NCBI GenBank assembly: GCA_028571685.1
Contig: CM053143.1
Location: 141,890,829-141,954,828, forward strand
Reading direction: 5' to 3'
From: Heterohyrax brucei
Lineage: Eukaryota; Chordata; Mammalia; Hyracoidea; Procaviidae
DNA: 64,000 bases
Shown: one piece after another, positions 1 through 11,184 of the stretch
Layout of the letters: each line of letters opens with the position of its first letter
Position numbering within the stretch: position 1 is the stretch's first letter
Made by a program: the position numbers and the translations under genes
The notes under the pieces: model-generated
What the model saw: the letters and a program-made list of their open reading frames with translations, nothing else
The model's database searches: none
What the model was told of the DNA's origin: nothing

Positions 1-1715
1 GACAATGCTAGAAGCCCTAATATATAGCACAAGCAGAATACAAAGCATTACTCATGATGCATAAACACCAGAAGAGAAAATAGATAACTGAGAACTCTGA
101 AAAATCAAACACTTAGCTCATCCAAACACTTTACCAAAAGACTTAAAAGCCAACCTACAGACAGAAAAATTTCTCGATATAACAAATCCAATCACCGTCT
201 ATTTTCTAAAATGTACAAGACACTGCAAAACCTCAGAAACAAACAAAAAAACCTCAAAAAACGAATAACGAATAAAAACAGGCACTTTACCAAAGACATT
301 CAGGTGGCTAACAGATACATGAGGAAATGCTCATGATCATTAGCTGTTAAAACGCAAATCAAAACTACAGTGAGATACCATCTGACCCCAACAACCAAAC
401 CAAACCTAAAGACAGAGCAGAACTGCCCCATAGAATTTCCAAGGAGTGACTGGTGGATCTGAACTGCCAACTTTTTCATTAGCAAGTGTAGCACTTAACC
501 AATACAGCACCAAGGTTGGCTAGCATTAATTCAAAGAACACAAAATAATAACTGCTAGAGAAGCTGTGGAGAAACTAGAACACTTACACACTGCTGGTGG
601 GAATATAAAATGATTCAACCACTTTGGAAACTGATTTGGCACTTTCTCAAAAAACTAAAAATAGAAGTATCATATGATCCAGCAATCTCACATCTTAGAA
701 CATATTCTAGATAAATAAAGGCTGTCACATGAAGAGATGCATGCATACCAATGCTCACTGCAGCCTTGTCCTCAGTAGCAAAAAGAACAGACTCAATCTA
801 TGGATGAATGGACAAGCAAATTATGGTATATCCACACAACAGACTACTACGAATTGGTAAAGAACAATGGTGAATTTGGGAAATACAACGTGGAGGAATC
901 TGGTAGGCATTAAGCTGGGTGAAAGTATTGTGTTGCAAACAGACAAATATTTTATGAGACCACTATAATTAAGACTCAAGAAAAGGTTTAAATACAAAAG
1001 AAAATGGTCTTTGAGACGGTAACTAGGGTGGAGAGGGAGAGGGAGAGGTATTCACTTCGGTGACTGGTGCCGAAGTTCTTAAAAATCTAAGAAGCATCAA
1101 TTGGTCCTGAGCCACGTGGTGCAAGAGAGAAAGACCACCAAAGAGATAAGGAAATTTTGAGCCCAAGACACAGAAAGGGCCACAGAGACTGTATCACGAC
1201 GACATCAGAAGAACTAGACAGTGTCTAGCTACCACTAAGGACTGCCCTGATAGGGAATAAATGAAGGAGTTGCGATGTAGCAGGAGAAAAGTTGAGTGCA
1301 GAACTTGAACTCTATTAGAATGACCACACCTGATGGTCTGACAGACTGGAGGGCCCCTGGAAGACATGGCTCCCAGATTCTCTGTTAGCCCAGAACTGAA
1401 AACGTTCCTGAAGCCAACTTTTCAGACAAAGACAGACCTGGTATCTAAGACATAAAATGATACTGTGAATAGTGCACTTCCTGGTTTAAGTAGATACAGG
1501 AGACTAACTGGGCAGCTCCTGTCCGGAGGCAAGACGAGAAAGCAGAGATGGACAGGAACTGGTTGAATGGATATGGGAAATACAGGTTGGAAAAGAGGAG
1601 TGTGTTGGCACAGAGTGGAGAGAGCAGTTAAGGTCACATAACAAAGTGTGTATAAGTTTTTGTATGAGCAACTGACTAAAATTGTAAACCTTCACTTAAA
1701 ACACAATTTTAAAAA
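1..1715 (+). mobile_element. L1 3' portion (end of ORF2 and 3' UTR), cut by window edge
   Basis: The sequence matches the last part of L1 ORF2 (the region where other copies here read ...H-L-T-P...W..G and TCATTAGC) followed by the lineage-specific 3' UTR containing CAGCTACCACTAAGGACTGC-like and CTCTGTTAGCCCAGAACTG blocks. It is most like the L1 at 27546-33647. ORF2 is full of stops and frameshifts. A SINE interrupts it near 394-518. It ends in an A-rich tail around 1700-1715. Confidence 0.85.
394..518 (-). repeat. Afrotherian SINE (short form) inside L1
   Basis: Reverse-strand short-form SINE fragment: AGAACTGCCCCATAGAATTT, GTGGATCTGAACTGCCAAC and GTAGCACTTAACCAATACAG are seen. The L1 sequence resumes directly on either side (CCCCAACAA ... 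GGTTGGCTAGCATTAATTC), so the SINE is younger than the L1. Confidence 0.85.
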
Positions 1716-2035
1716 AGTGAATTAGGCAGTCATATAAAATAAACAACACATATCAGGAACATGCTTTCTAGTTCAATCAAATACAGGCAGCCAAATAAGC
1801 AACTTTTGTCCAAAAGCAAGATGAAAAGGCAGGAAGGATACAGGAAATGGACAAATGGACCCAAAGTACCCAGGCTGGAAAGAGGGAAGCATGTTGTCAC
1901 ATTGTGAGGATTGTAATCAACGTCATGAAACAATGTGTACACAGTTTTGAATAAGACATTTAACTTAAGCAGTAAAATTTCACCTAAAGCACAATAAAAT
2001 TAAAAAATAAAGCCACAGCTAAAAAAAAAAAAAAA
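1716..2035 (+). mobile_element. Second, diverged L1 3' UTR copy in tandem
   Basis: This stretch repeats, with many substitutions, the last 280 or so bases of the preceding L1: ATAAAAT, a GCTTTCTAGTTCAATCAAAT segment matching CACTTCCTGGTTTAAGTAG, then GGAAATGGACAAATGG, AAACAATGTGTACACAGTTT and TTCACCTAAAGCACAATAAA, ending in a pure A run at 2020-2034. Confidence 0.75.
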
Positions 2036-3085
2036 CTAGAACAGCAGCTTAAGCTGAGTATCTATTTAGGCTTTATTTCTTACAGTTACAGTGCTGGCAA
2101 AATAGAAATGTCTGTCTTAATCAGTTATTAGAATACGAGTGGAAACATAAATGATGAACACAGGAACTTATGCACAGAGGCATAGGTATATATGACATAA
2201 GGCTAAACAGACGCGGCACATATGCAACATGGGCAATTATCCTTACACAACACAGATCTTCTCTTAAGTTAACCAAAAAAGAAGCTCACTAAAGGATACT
2301 GCTGATGCAGCTTTGGTAAATGAAAATAATCTTGACTTGTACAAGCCAGCTTAAATTTCTTAAGCTATAAATACCAGGTCTAGTGAAGATTTAAAATACC
2401 TTTAAAATACTTACTCATCAATACAAAGCTTTTGAACACTATTACTTCATTACTTGTTTTTTTCAAATATTAACATCTCTAAACCTAGGATTCATCCACA
2501 ATTAATGGTAGATCTATGAGTAGTTTATTTATCAACATCTTTCTTAGTGATGATATAAAATAATACAGCTTCTATTGGTGCCTCTTGGAATTGAAATACA
2601 GCAATAAATACATGGAATAATATTATGAATTGGGCTTTTTAGTTTTTGACATGATCTAGCATTTTAATACTTTCTAAAATAGTGCAATATCAGTTCTAAA
2701 GGACTCATAACTACCAAATGAGGGTAATAATGATACCCAACTTTAAATGAATACTGGTATTTGAGGATGAGAAATTCTGAAGAGCTGAGCCCCCCTTTGT
2801 CAGTAAGAATCAACATCAGTGCTCCCCTGGCCCCTTACAGGCTTGTCTTGCCTCTGAGATTAAATGCTTGCTCACCTAACCACTCTCATGCCTGCCTCCT
2901 GATCTTTTCTCCCAAATCACCAGGTGACTTCATGCTGCTCGATTGTACTGCCCAATCCTCTGACCAAATGCTCACTATTGACCTCTTGGTAGGATCTCTA
3001 GGATTTCCTCTGCTGTCCTCCAATTGCTCCAGAAAACACTCTGCCAAGCCTGGCACTGATCCCATTAGAAATGGTCTTCTCCTAA
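2036..3085. other. DCUN1D4: Intron sequence, nothing recognised
   Basis: AT-rich up to about 2760, then more GC-balanced. No exon, RNA gene or repeat that I can name. Confidence 0.5.
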
Positions 3086-3560
3086 GTGTCTTAGTAATCC
3101 ATTGCTGCTGTAACAGAAATATCACAAGTGGATAGCTTTAACAAAAATAAATTTATTTTCTCACAGTCCAGTAGGCTGGAAGCACAAATTCAGGATGTCA
3201 GCTCCCCTTGACCAGGAGCTTCTCCATGCAGGAATCCCATATCCAAAGGATGCTCACTGCGTCCAGTGCTGCTTTCCTGGTGGGATGAGGTCGCCCTGTC
3301 TCTCTGCTCCCTTCTCTTTTCTGAGAGATTGGCTCAAGACACAGTCCAAGCTTGTAGACCGAGTCCTGACTCTGTAGCATGACTGCTGCCTACCTGATCT
3401 TATTCACATCATACAGGCGGATTTACAACACATAGAAAACAATATCAGATGACAAAATGGTAGGCAATCACACAATACTGCAAAAGCAATAGCCAAACTG
3501 ATATACATATTTTTTAAGGGACACAATTCAATTGCTAACACCGTGTCTGGAGACTAGTCT
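3086..3560 (+). repeat. Ancient mammalian interspersed repeat, class not assigned
   Basis: Contains the common phrase TCCATTGCTGCTGTAACAGA ... AAATTTATTTTCTCACAGTC ... GGCTGGAAGCACAAATTCAG ... ending GGGACACAATTCAATTGCTAAC. I recognise this as a widespread old repeat of placental genomes but do not trust myself to name its family. Confidence 0.6.
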
Positions 3561-3564
3561 AAAG

Positions 3565-3828
3565 CTGTTGTTGCCATGAGTGCTGTTGGGTCAGCTTGAC
3601 TCATGGCAACCCACGCACACCACTCTATTCAGAAGTAGGTGACTAAGACCTGGTTTTTAGTCTGTCTTAGTCTGGAAGTTCTGCTAAAACCCATTAAGCA
3701 TCACAGAAACACGCAAACCTACCCTGATGGTAGAGTGGCTGCTATGCTTGAGACGCATTTACCAGAAATCTAACTCGGGTCTTCTTCAAGGAAGGCAAGA
3801 ATGCTACCACTGAACCACCACTGCCTGC
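3565..3828 (-). repeat. SINE with tRNA-Gly-like head, RTE-like body and SINE tail
   Basis: Read on the minus strand from 3828, it begins GGCAGTGGTGGTTCAGTGGT, closely matching tRNA-Gly (GCC) (GCATTGGTGGTTCAGTGGTA). A box-A-like TGGTTCAGTGGTAG lies at 3817-3804 and a box-B-like GAGTTAGATTTC at 3776-3765. The body (GTGATGCTTAATGG, ACTTCCAGACTAAGACAGAC, CACCTACTTCTGAA) resembles the 5' region of the RTE at 45960-46225. The end, GTTGCCATGAGTCAAGCTGA (3605-3586), resembles the tail of the other SINEs here. It has decayed, and box B departs from consensus. Confidence 0.7.
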
Positions 3829-4436
3829 AGTCTAAAAGACTATATCAGGCAAAATACTACCAACCCAGTAGTCTCCAAACCTTTATGCCAAGTTGAACAA
3901 TTTACTAAGATGGCCAAATCAGAGCAAATTAAAACCAAAAAATATATGTATATTACATACACACACGACAAAAGTCTGTGTAAGAAGTCAGAAGATATTC
4001 CAAAGACTCACTAGAAAATTTAAGCGTATGGACAAGAGATACAAAGCCCCAGAAATGGTAAGAGTAAAAAAATTTCAAAGAAAATAGTGTTAAGTCTCAT
4101 TCAATTTCTACTAATCTTTAAAAGCATGACACATGTGTATGTCTATCAGATAACTTGCAAACAGTCTGAACTAGGCAAAAACTCTTGACATTGCTTCTAG
4201 ATCACAAATTCACTAAGGATCTCAGGCATACTTGTTAAATTAGAGGCTAATATAATATTAAATGCCACAGTTAATGAGCCAGATCATTTCTATGAGCAAA
4301 ATTTTTCATCTCAGCATTATGAGAGACAATACCAGAATGGGTAGAAAATATTCAACAATAACAAGATGTTACGAATTAAGCAAAAATAATTAGAACATGT
4401 AAAACAACTTCTAGCTTTTAACACTTGCTTCCTCAC
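3829..4436. other. DCUN1D4: Intron sequence, nothing recognised
   Basis: AT-rich sequence with no recognised repeat or exon. Confidence 0.5.
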
Positions 4437-4586
4437 TGCTGTTGAGTTGTTTCTGACTCATGGCAATCCTACAGGACAGAGCAGAACTGCCCCACAGAGT
4501 GTCCTCAAGGACCTGGTGGATCTGAATCTCGGACCTTCTGGTTAGCAGCTGTAGCAGTTAACCACTCTGCCACCAGAGCTTCCTAA
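4437..4586 (-). repeat. Afrotherian SINE, short form
   Basis: Reverse-strand copy: CTGCTGTTGAGTTGTTTCTG, ACTCATGGCAATCCTACAGG, GCAGAACTGCCCCACAG and TTAACCACTCTGCCACCAGA. It lies about 75 bp from the donor of the DCUN1D4 exon at 4660-4730. Confidence 0.92.
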
Positions 4587-4659
4587 TATTTGGTTAGGTT
4601 ATAAAACTCAAGTGTTCACTGTTGAAGCTTAAGTAAAAACTGTTTCCAGTTAGACTTAC

Positions 4660-4730
4660 ATTTTCTGGTTCAACACCAATGTCTTCACAGAATTTCTCCA
4701 TGCCTTCAGGGCCCACTACATCATCAGGAC
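4660..4730 (-). CDS. DCUN1D4: DCUN1D4 exon, EF-hand-like part of the PONY domain
   Basis: A 71-bp exon, the last in the window. The acceptor is CATTGGTAG and the donor is GTAAGTC. It completes a Gly codon, then reads [20 protein letters not shown] and P-E-N, ending on a codon boundary. This is the [22 protein letters not shown] block of DCUN1D4/5, the EF-hand-like helix-loop-helix at the start of the PONY fold that supports cullin and E2 binding. The next exon should begin V-V/I-M-L-V-L-A-W-K. It was not found between base 1 and 4659, so it lies outside the window. A SINE sits only about 75 bp into the downstream intron. Confidence 0.96.
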
Positions 4731-4869
4731 CTACCAATGAAACGTAACTGTGTTTACATCAGTTAAGTGCAACCACATACACTGAACCATAATAGCTTTA
4801 TACTATTATTATAACTGTCTTTAAGTCTTAAAGTAAGTTTACAAAAAGTAACCTGAAATCAAGTAAGAC
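4731..4869. other. DCUN1D4: Intron sequence next to splice acceptor
   Basis: Short unique stretch containing the acceptor of the 4660-4730 exon. Its polypyrimidine tract is weak. Confidence 0.5.
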
Positions 4870-5740
4870 TTAAAGGCCATAACTACTTTATTATTTTATT
4901 GACGTAAAATGTATGTAACACAACACTTGCTATTTAATCATTTAAGTGTACAATTCAATGACATTATACTCACAATGTTGTGCAATCATCACTATTTCTA
5001 AAACGTTTTCATCACCCCAAAGAGAAACTCTGTACCCTTTCAGCAAATAACTTCTAGTTCTTTCCTCCCCTCAATGCCTGATAATCTCTAATCTACTTTC
5101 TGTTTCTCTGAAGACGATAAGAAGAAGGATACAATAGCAGTCCTTTTGTGTCAGGCTTATTTTACTTATCATAAGTTTTCAAGGTTCATCCTTGTGGCAG
5201 CATGTATCAAGACGTCATGTCTCTTTATGTCTGGGTAACACTCCATTGCATGTATGTATCAAATTTTGTTTATCCATTCATCTGTTGACAGGTACTTGAC
5301 GATTGTTTCCATTTTTTGGCTATTGTGAATAATGTTGCAATGAACACTGGTGTACAAGTATCTGAGTCCCTATTTTCAATTCTTTTGGGTGTATATCTAG
5401 GCATAGAATTGCTGGGTATATGGTAAATCCTATGTTAACGTTTTGAAGAACCGCCAACTGTTTTCCACTGAGGCTGTACCATTTTTCATTCCCATCAGCA
5501 ACACACAAGGGCTCAAATGTCTCCCAAACACTTGGCATTTTTCTTTTCTTGTCCTTTTTTTTTTTTTTAAATAATAGCCTAGCCACCCTATATGACGTAG
5601 TATCTCACTGTGGTTTTGATTTGCATTTTCCCAATAACCAATGATGCTGAGCATGTTTCATGTGATTATTAGCCATTTGTATATCTTCTTTGGAGGGATG
5701 TCTATTTAAATCCTTTGTAAAGACCCTAATTCTTTTCTGA
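4870..5740 (-). mobile_element. Old L1 (L1M-type) 3' end, antisense
   Basis: Classic antisense L1 phrases: TTTATTGACGTAAAATGTAT, GTACAATTCAATGACATTAT, TTTATCCATTCATCTGTTGA, TTGGCTATTGTGAATAATG, TTGCTGGGTATATGGTAAAT and GTATCTCACTGTGGTTTTGA. No intact frame. Confidence 0.9.
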
Positions 5741-6300
5741 AAACAAAAACAAAAACACTTTAAGTATAAGCAGAAAAATATTCTTGAATTTCAGTTCTAA
5801 AGTATTTTATTCTTCTCATTTGAATCCATATATAAGCATGTTCTTCAAACTTTGGGCATGTGATATACATCTTATCATTTAAGTCCAAATATAAAGCTAC
5901 TTAAGTTCAATTCCTGCTTTTTAAGGCGGATTAAAGCTCTACTCTTACTTTGGTAATACTTTTAATACACAATAATTTTTGCAAAAATGGTCACCATACA
6001 ACCATGTAACTTTTTTTATAAAATTAATTAGGAAATAACATAAATGTTTCTTGTACAAAGAAAAAAAGTCAAGTCACCATTTTGCTCTTGGTAAGGGCAA
6101 TAATCTCTCAGCTTTAGCCATTTCTTTCTGAAAGAACAGTCCCCAAGTTCTGTCACACATTCATTCTTCACCCATTGCAATTTGTTTGTTCCTGTCGCTC
6201 CAATGAAACTCTTCTTGCCAAAGGTCACCAGTAATCTCCTAATTGTCAAATCTACTAGATATATTCAGTCCTCATTTCATGTGACCTCTATGGAAGATAT
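5741..6300. other. DCUN1D4: Intron sequence, nothing recognised
   Basis: AT-rich, with no repeat or exon that I can identify. Confidence 0.45.
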
Positions 6301-6309
6301 GAATATTTG

Positions 6310-7300
6310 AAGCAGCTCTTTCTTCACAAAAATGTTTCTCCTCATGGCTTCTGGAAGCACCCTCTCTCATCTGGTTTTCCTACTACCCCGACTCCTGGCT
6401 TCTTTACGGGTTCCTTCACTTCTTCCAATTCCTTGAATTTAATGTGCCCAGTTCCATCCTCAGTCTTCTTTTAGTCCATTCTATACACCCTCCTTAGGCT
6501 ACTTCACCCACAGTCAGAGATCTGCATACTGCCCAGCCCTCTTTCTAGTCCCCACCTGCCTCCACACTTTTGGCATCATCTGCTGCACACCGGGTGGGTT
6601 TGCTGCACATCACCGCCTGGCTATCCCACCTCCTGCCTCCTGTTCAACTGCCACGACATCTATTTTGTGCCCCTGTTCCTACTCCTGCATTTCACATGTT
6701 CAAACTCCACGTCAAGCCTGCTCATCCTCCTCTACTGTCTTAACTGGTTGTACTTTCAGAAACAAAAATCTGGATACCATTCTGGACTCTCCCTTCTCCA
6801 GCAATCTCAACAGCTAATCCATCATCAAGTGTACTGCTAAATTTACCTTCTAAATATTTCTTGATTGAGTCTTACATTTTTTAACTGAATAAGCAAATGT
6901 TTGCTGAATGAATACACACTGAAGAAATACCTACTTGCCTGTGGTTTTGCTCCACACGCACACCCTAAGACATAGCTAACACCGTATTACTCTGTGGCCC
7001 TCTGATCATCTTCCACATCCTTTCTCTGATCTTACCTGGCTAACCGATTCTGACACCAGACACTCTGAAATCAGACTGAAACCAGGCAGGAAGTCCTCCC
7101 TATCTTCCAGCCCACCTGCAGAGGCTAGGCGAGGCATTCCTTCTCTGGAATCCCACTAAATGCTATGGATGGTTCTCTCACATTTAGCACACTGCCTTAA
7201 AACATCCTCTAAGCACACCCACTAAAAGAGCAAATTCCTTCATACAACCTCAGCAAACCATCCGGCACAGAGTTGTTGCTCAACAAAGATATACCAAATG
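6310..7300 (+). mobile_element. LINE L2 fragment
   Basis: Pyrimidine-rich sequence matching the 3' part of L2 ORF2, including ACCATTCTGGACTCTCCCTT (the G-V-I-L-D-S-S-L-S segment of the reverse transcriptase C-terminus), followed after an interruption by an L2-like 3' end (GGCACAGAGTTGTTGCTCAA ... GAATGAACAAAT). Confidence 0.65.
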
Positions 7301-7543
7301 ACTAGAGGAATGAGCGAATGAACAAATACTAGAATACAGAAATTATTTTACAATCTTCCCATTAGCTTCTAGACCCAGCTGTCAAGTCCAGCAGAAGCCA
7401 CCCTTTAATGTAAAGAAGATTTACCAAATGACTGGAGGAATGAATGAATGAACAAATACCAGAATACAGAAATTGTTTTACAATCTTCCCATTAGCTTCT
7501 AGACCCAACTGTCAAGTCCTCCAGAAGTCACCCTTTTAATGTA
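7283..7543 (+). repeat. Tandem direct duplication, about 130-bp unit
   Basis: Two adjacent units, about 7283-7412 and 7413-7543. Both contain ACCAAATGACT-GAGGAATGA, ACAATCTTCCCATTAGCTTC and TAGACCCA-CTGTCAAGTCC, with only a handful of differences over 130 bp. The first unit overlaps the L2 3' end. Confidence 0.93.
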
Positions 7544-7544
7544 T

Positions 7545-7700
7545 TTCAGTTCCATTCAGGTAACATTTACTGGACACATCCCTGGAACTATGCATGAGAG
7601 CAGTTTCCAAGGATACAAAGATGAATAAAATATAGCCTCTGTCTGCCATGAGCTTACGGTGTCTCAGAAAGAGATAATGCATACAAGTGATAACAGCGCT
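7545..7700 (+). repeat. Possible MIR/L2-type fragment
   Basis: CATTTACTGGACACATCCC ... GGATACAAAGATGAATAAAA ... CATGAGCTTACGGTGTC resembles the end region of old L2/MIR-class repeats. Weak. Confidence 0.4.
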
Positions 7701-8620
7701 CTCAAGTATGCACAAGGTAGCTGTTCTCAACACAGGAGAAACATTAAAATCACCACAAGAGCCTGTTTGAAAGTCCTTTGTCACATCTCTGCTTCAAATA
7801 CTTGAATTATATATGAAATACACAATGGCTCCCCATAAGTCCAAATTCACGTCCTTCCTCACTATCTAGCCAAAACAAGTATTTTTTCCTCATACCCTTA
7901 TGTTCCTTTCAACCACCAGGGTATTCTATAAAATGCTTTGCTTTATAGATTCAAAATACATACACATATATGTGTATGTATTCTAGGATTTCTTTTGCCC
8001 CTTTTATTATTTTCATGGGCATTTTTTTCCCTACACATTCCTATTTTTTCTTGATTATGAGGGAAAAATAAAAATTTATTTCAGTAAAATACTTAATCTA
8101 GTCTTTTTCTGTATTAGTACACGAACATGACAAAAAACTTCATTTAAAGGTGGAAGTAAATAAATGTTTTGAAAAGCGAACATTTCCTTCTAATTCACCC
8201 CCTACTCCCAGAGACAATTATTCATAAATATCTTTAAGTATCCTTCCCAAAATATTCCATCCATAGAATCCTACATGTACAGGTTATGTGAATATTTACT
8301 TCGTGTTTCTATGTTTGTCCAGGTAGTGCTTTTCAGTTTTTCAAGGATACAATCATTCTCTCATTTCATTTTCATAAAATCATAATTTTCACTGCTTGCT
8401 TCCCAACATTTACGCTCGTGGGTATCCTCGTCTCATTTGTCTCTCAAGTGAGAATGCATTTAGCATATCATTTGCTATGCTCCGAGCTGTGGGTCTAACA
8501 GTGCACATATCCACACGTCCAATATATTAATACATCCTCATTTACAAAACACTTTAAATACAGAAGATGCAGAGTAAAATAAACTGTAAAAAGACAAATC
8601 CCTCTTCCCTTCTTACCAGT
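7701..8620. other. DCUN1D4: Intron sequence, nothing recognised
   Basis: AT-rich, with a short self-complementary ACATACACATATATGTGTATGT-type stretch near 7960-7980. No exon or named repeat. Confidence 0.45.
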
Positions 8621-8790
8621 GGAAACCCCAGTAGTGTAGTGGTTAAGTGCTATGGCTGCTAAGTAAAAGGTTGGCAGTTTCAATCTTTCAGGAGCTCCTT
8701 GGAAATTCTATGGGGCAGTTCTACTCTGTCCTACAGGGTAACTATGAGTCAGAACTGGCTCAGTGGCAGTAGCTTTGGTTTTTGGTTTCA
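8621..8790 (+). repeat. Afrotherian SINE, short form
   Basis: Forward copy from CCCCAGTAGTGTAGTGGTTA through CTCCTTGGAAATTCTATGGG and TTCTACTCTGTCCTACAGGG to ACTATGAGTCAGAACTGGCT, ending in a T/G-rich tail. Confidence 0.95.
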
Positions 8791-9264
8791 TTTACCAGTT
8801 AGTATTTTCCCTGATCTTCTTGCTACATATTTATGTAAATGCAAATGTTCAACGAAATGTAGTCTTTCTATGTGTTTCCACACATGTGTTCAAGCTGAAT
8901 TTATAACTCTATATTTTGTTTTTTTCATTTTGGGTGTTCAGTAATCTTCCAGTGAGAGTAACTATACATCTGCTTTATTCTTTTTAATGGATACATTTTT
9001 ATATTACTCTACTGTATGCATAAATGTGTGTGTATATCTGTATGTATTGTAGTTCTTTTCCTCATTCCACTACTGTAATGTATTTAACTTGTGAGATTAC
9101 AAATAAATTATTCTGATAAGGAAGTACCAGCCATTCTTATTTTGCTTATCTTGTTTGTTTCTAAAATCAGGAACAGATGCCTTTTGGTATCTACTGATAT
9201 GACTCACTGGAGGTGGATACATACAGCTGAAAAAAGAAGTTACTGTATAACTTTTTAAAATTCT
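8791..9264. other. DCUN1D4: Intron sequence, nothing recognised
   Basis: AT-rich; a few GT dinucleotides near 9025-9040. Confidence 0.45.
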
Positions 9265-9580
9265 TCTGTATTTGGTTTCTAGCCTTCCTAATTACATAAG
9301 GCTCTTTCTCTACCCACTATTCTTGAGCCTACCACACCACAAGGATTCCTCATGCCTTTGCCTACAGTGTGGGTGTCTCCCAGCTTGCTCTTCTCTCCTG
9401 TACCCTCCAACCTGGCTACTGCCTCCATTTTCTTACAGTATCAACTATAACATGCTTCTCAATTTATGTGCCAGTTTGCCACCCTAGAAAATGAACTCTC
9501 AGCATAGTCACTCTGAGGTCTACTTCCCAGAGCCTGACACACAGTGACCTCTCAAGAAACGTTTGCTAATACATGCTTTG
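9265..9580 (+). mobile_element. LINE L2 3'-end fragment
   Basis: CTCTTTCTCTACCCACTATT ... CATGCCTTTGCCTACAGTGT ... TTCCCAGAGCCTGACACACA ... GAAACGTTTGCTAATACATG follows the layout of an L2 3' end. Confidence 0.6.
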
Positions 9581-10129
9581 CAGTGGCAATATTAAGTTAT
9601 CCATTTTTTTTCATTTTTCCAAATTTTGTGCAGTAGTGTTATTACTTATAAATATGAACACCAATGTGTATTCTGAAAGCACAAGCTTTTAGAGCATGAT
9701 CTGCAATAGCATGACTCTGCCAAAAGTAATATTTTATACTTAAAATAGCAAAGCATACCTTGCCTATAAACATTATTTAAAAACTACCAGTAATTCTGCC
9801 ATCTAGCATTTTTTCTTTTTTCTCATTATCTTTGCCATGTACACATTTAGATCTAGTTGTAATCATACTATTCAATTAATGAATCCAACTCATAACTCCA
9901 GCAATAACATCTGTCAAGCAAGGTAACAACTATACAAAGTGCTAGCCCCTAAAGAACAAACTCAGGTTCTTCCTCTTCAGTCAGCCAAAGCAAATACTAC
10001 TTCCACATGCGCATTATTTTCCTTTTAATCACTAGTGTGTTAAAATGCGTTATTTTATACACTGAAATGTAAGTACATACACGTGTGTGTGTGTGTTCGT
10101 TCTAGAATGTTTGTATGGTAGAATGTGTT
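9581..10129. other. DCUN1D4: Intron sequence with short (GT)n
   Basis: Nothing beyond a short (GT)n at about 10082-10096. Confidence 0.5.
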
Positions 10130-10141
10130 AAGAAAAGGTTG
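10130..10141 (+). repeat. Target-site duplication, left copy, of 8-kb L1
   Basis: AAGAAAAGGTTG immediately precedes the L1 5' end. The partner AAGAAAAGGCTG follows the L1 A-rich tail at 18152-18163, with one mismatch. Confidence 0.75.
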
Positions 10142-11184
10142 TGGAGGCAGAGTCAAGATGGCCGACTAGACACACGACTCCTTAATCTCCTCTGAAAACT
10201 AAGGCCTGGATTGATAATTAAACAGAGCTTTCTGGACACCAAGTCAGCCCTAGAACACAGCACATGGCTTCAGTTCGGACTACATGACACTAAACAAGAA
10301 ACTCCTTCTCTTTCGCTGCTCAATTGGTTGGCTCCCATGGAATGAAGATAATTGGCATTTTTAACTTTTCTTTTTGTTGGTCATGAGGCGGGCGATGTGC
10401 TTGACTGGCTGCTAGTCACAGTTCTGATGTGATCACCAGGTAGAACAGCCACATTTTGAGGGCTTGGATCCAGACACAGAGCCTCTACCCTCTCTTTTGA
10501 GACCTCCGCCACAGATTTGGCTATTTTGTGGGAGGCAGGGCAGCTTGACTGGGACACCACCTTCTTCTACTGGAAGGTGGAGTTACCCAACTGGAGGCCT
10601 CAGCAGGGGCTAATTCCAGGGCTGGGAGGCAGTGTCTGCCCGGGGAGTGCTTTTCCAGCAGAAAAGCTGCGTTTAGCACACTGTAGCCTTAAGAGTGGGG
10701 CCCAACAGTGGTGGACAGCAGGCCAGTTGCCTGTCCCCACTTTGAACTACATCGCAGCACCTGCAGATAGCTGAAGAGGTGCCCCCGTTGTGAGCTGGAA
10801 AGAGGGGCTTGTCACAGCTTACACCCTCACTGATTCTGGAAGCTGTCAGATAGCTTTTACCTTTTAAAAGTAAGACTGCCTAGAGAAATAACTGTGGCGC
10901 AACCAAACAGCATCCCTCCAGCTTTAATGGCCTACATCATAAGGTTGGCCAATGCTCCCCACCCCCGTGTCTCCATTAGTGGGGCTGTATCTTTGCCGGC
11001 CAGGAGGCAGAGCCTGCTACCCCAGACAGTCCACTGGATCGAGTCACGGGAGTACACAGAAGTGACTGGTGACCACTTCCTTCTCAGAACTGTGCCTCAG
11101 CTCCTGCTGAGGCAATACCAGAGAAACTAAAGAGCCTCTACAGGTCCCAAAAGCAAGAAAGGCAAGCCAAACATTTAAAGGAAC
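10142..11184 (+). promoter_or_regulatory. L1 5' UTR, first tandem copy
   Basis: Starts TGGAGGCAGAGTCAAGATGG. Collinear with the second copy throughout: ACTAAACAGAGC-TTCT, CACATTTTGAG / CACATTATGAG, AGGCCTCAGC-G and AGACTGCCTAGA / AGACAGCCTAGA. It is richer in GC than its surroundings, as expected of an L1 internal promoter. Confidence 0.8.

Noticed and set aside
2761-3135. 124-codon forward frame
   Set aside because: It runs across the boundary into an ancient repeat, has no domain I recognise and lacks splice signals. Probably chance.
3765-3828. Functional tRNA-Gly gene
   Set aside because: The B box is degenerate, the acceptor stem does not close and the sequence runs into a SINE body, so it is a tRNA-derived repeat.
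1-4659. Next DCUN1D4 exon encoding the L-V-L-A-W-K segment
   Set aside because: I searched the minus strand for it and found no such peptide or paired splice sites; it must lie outside the window.
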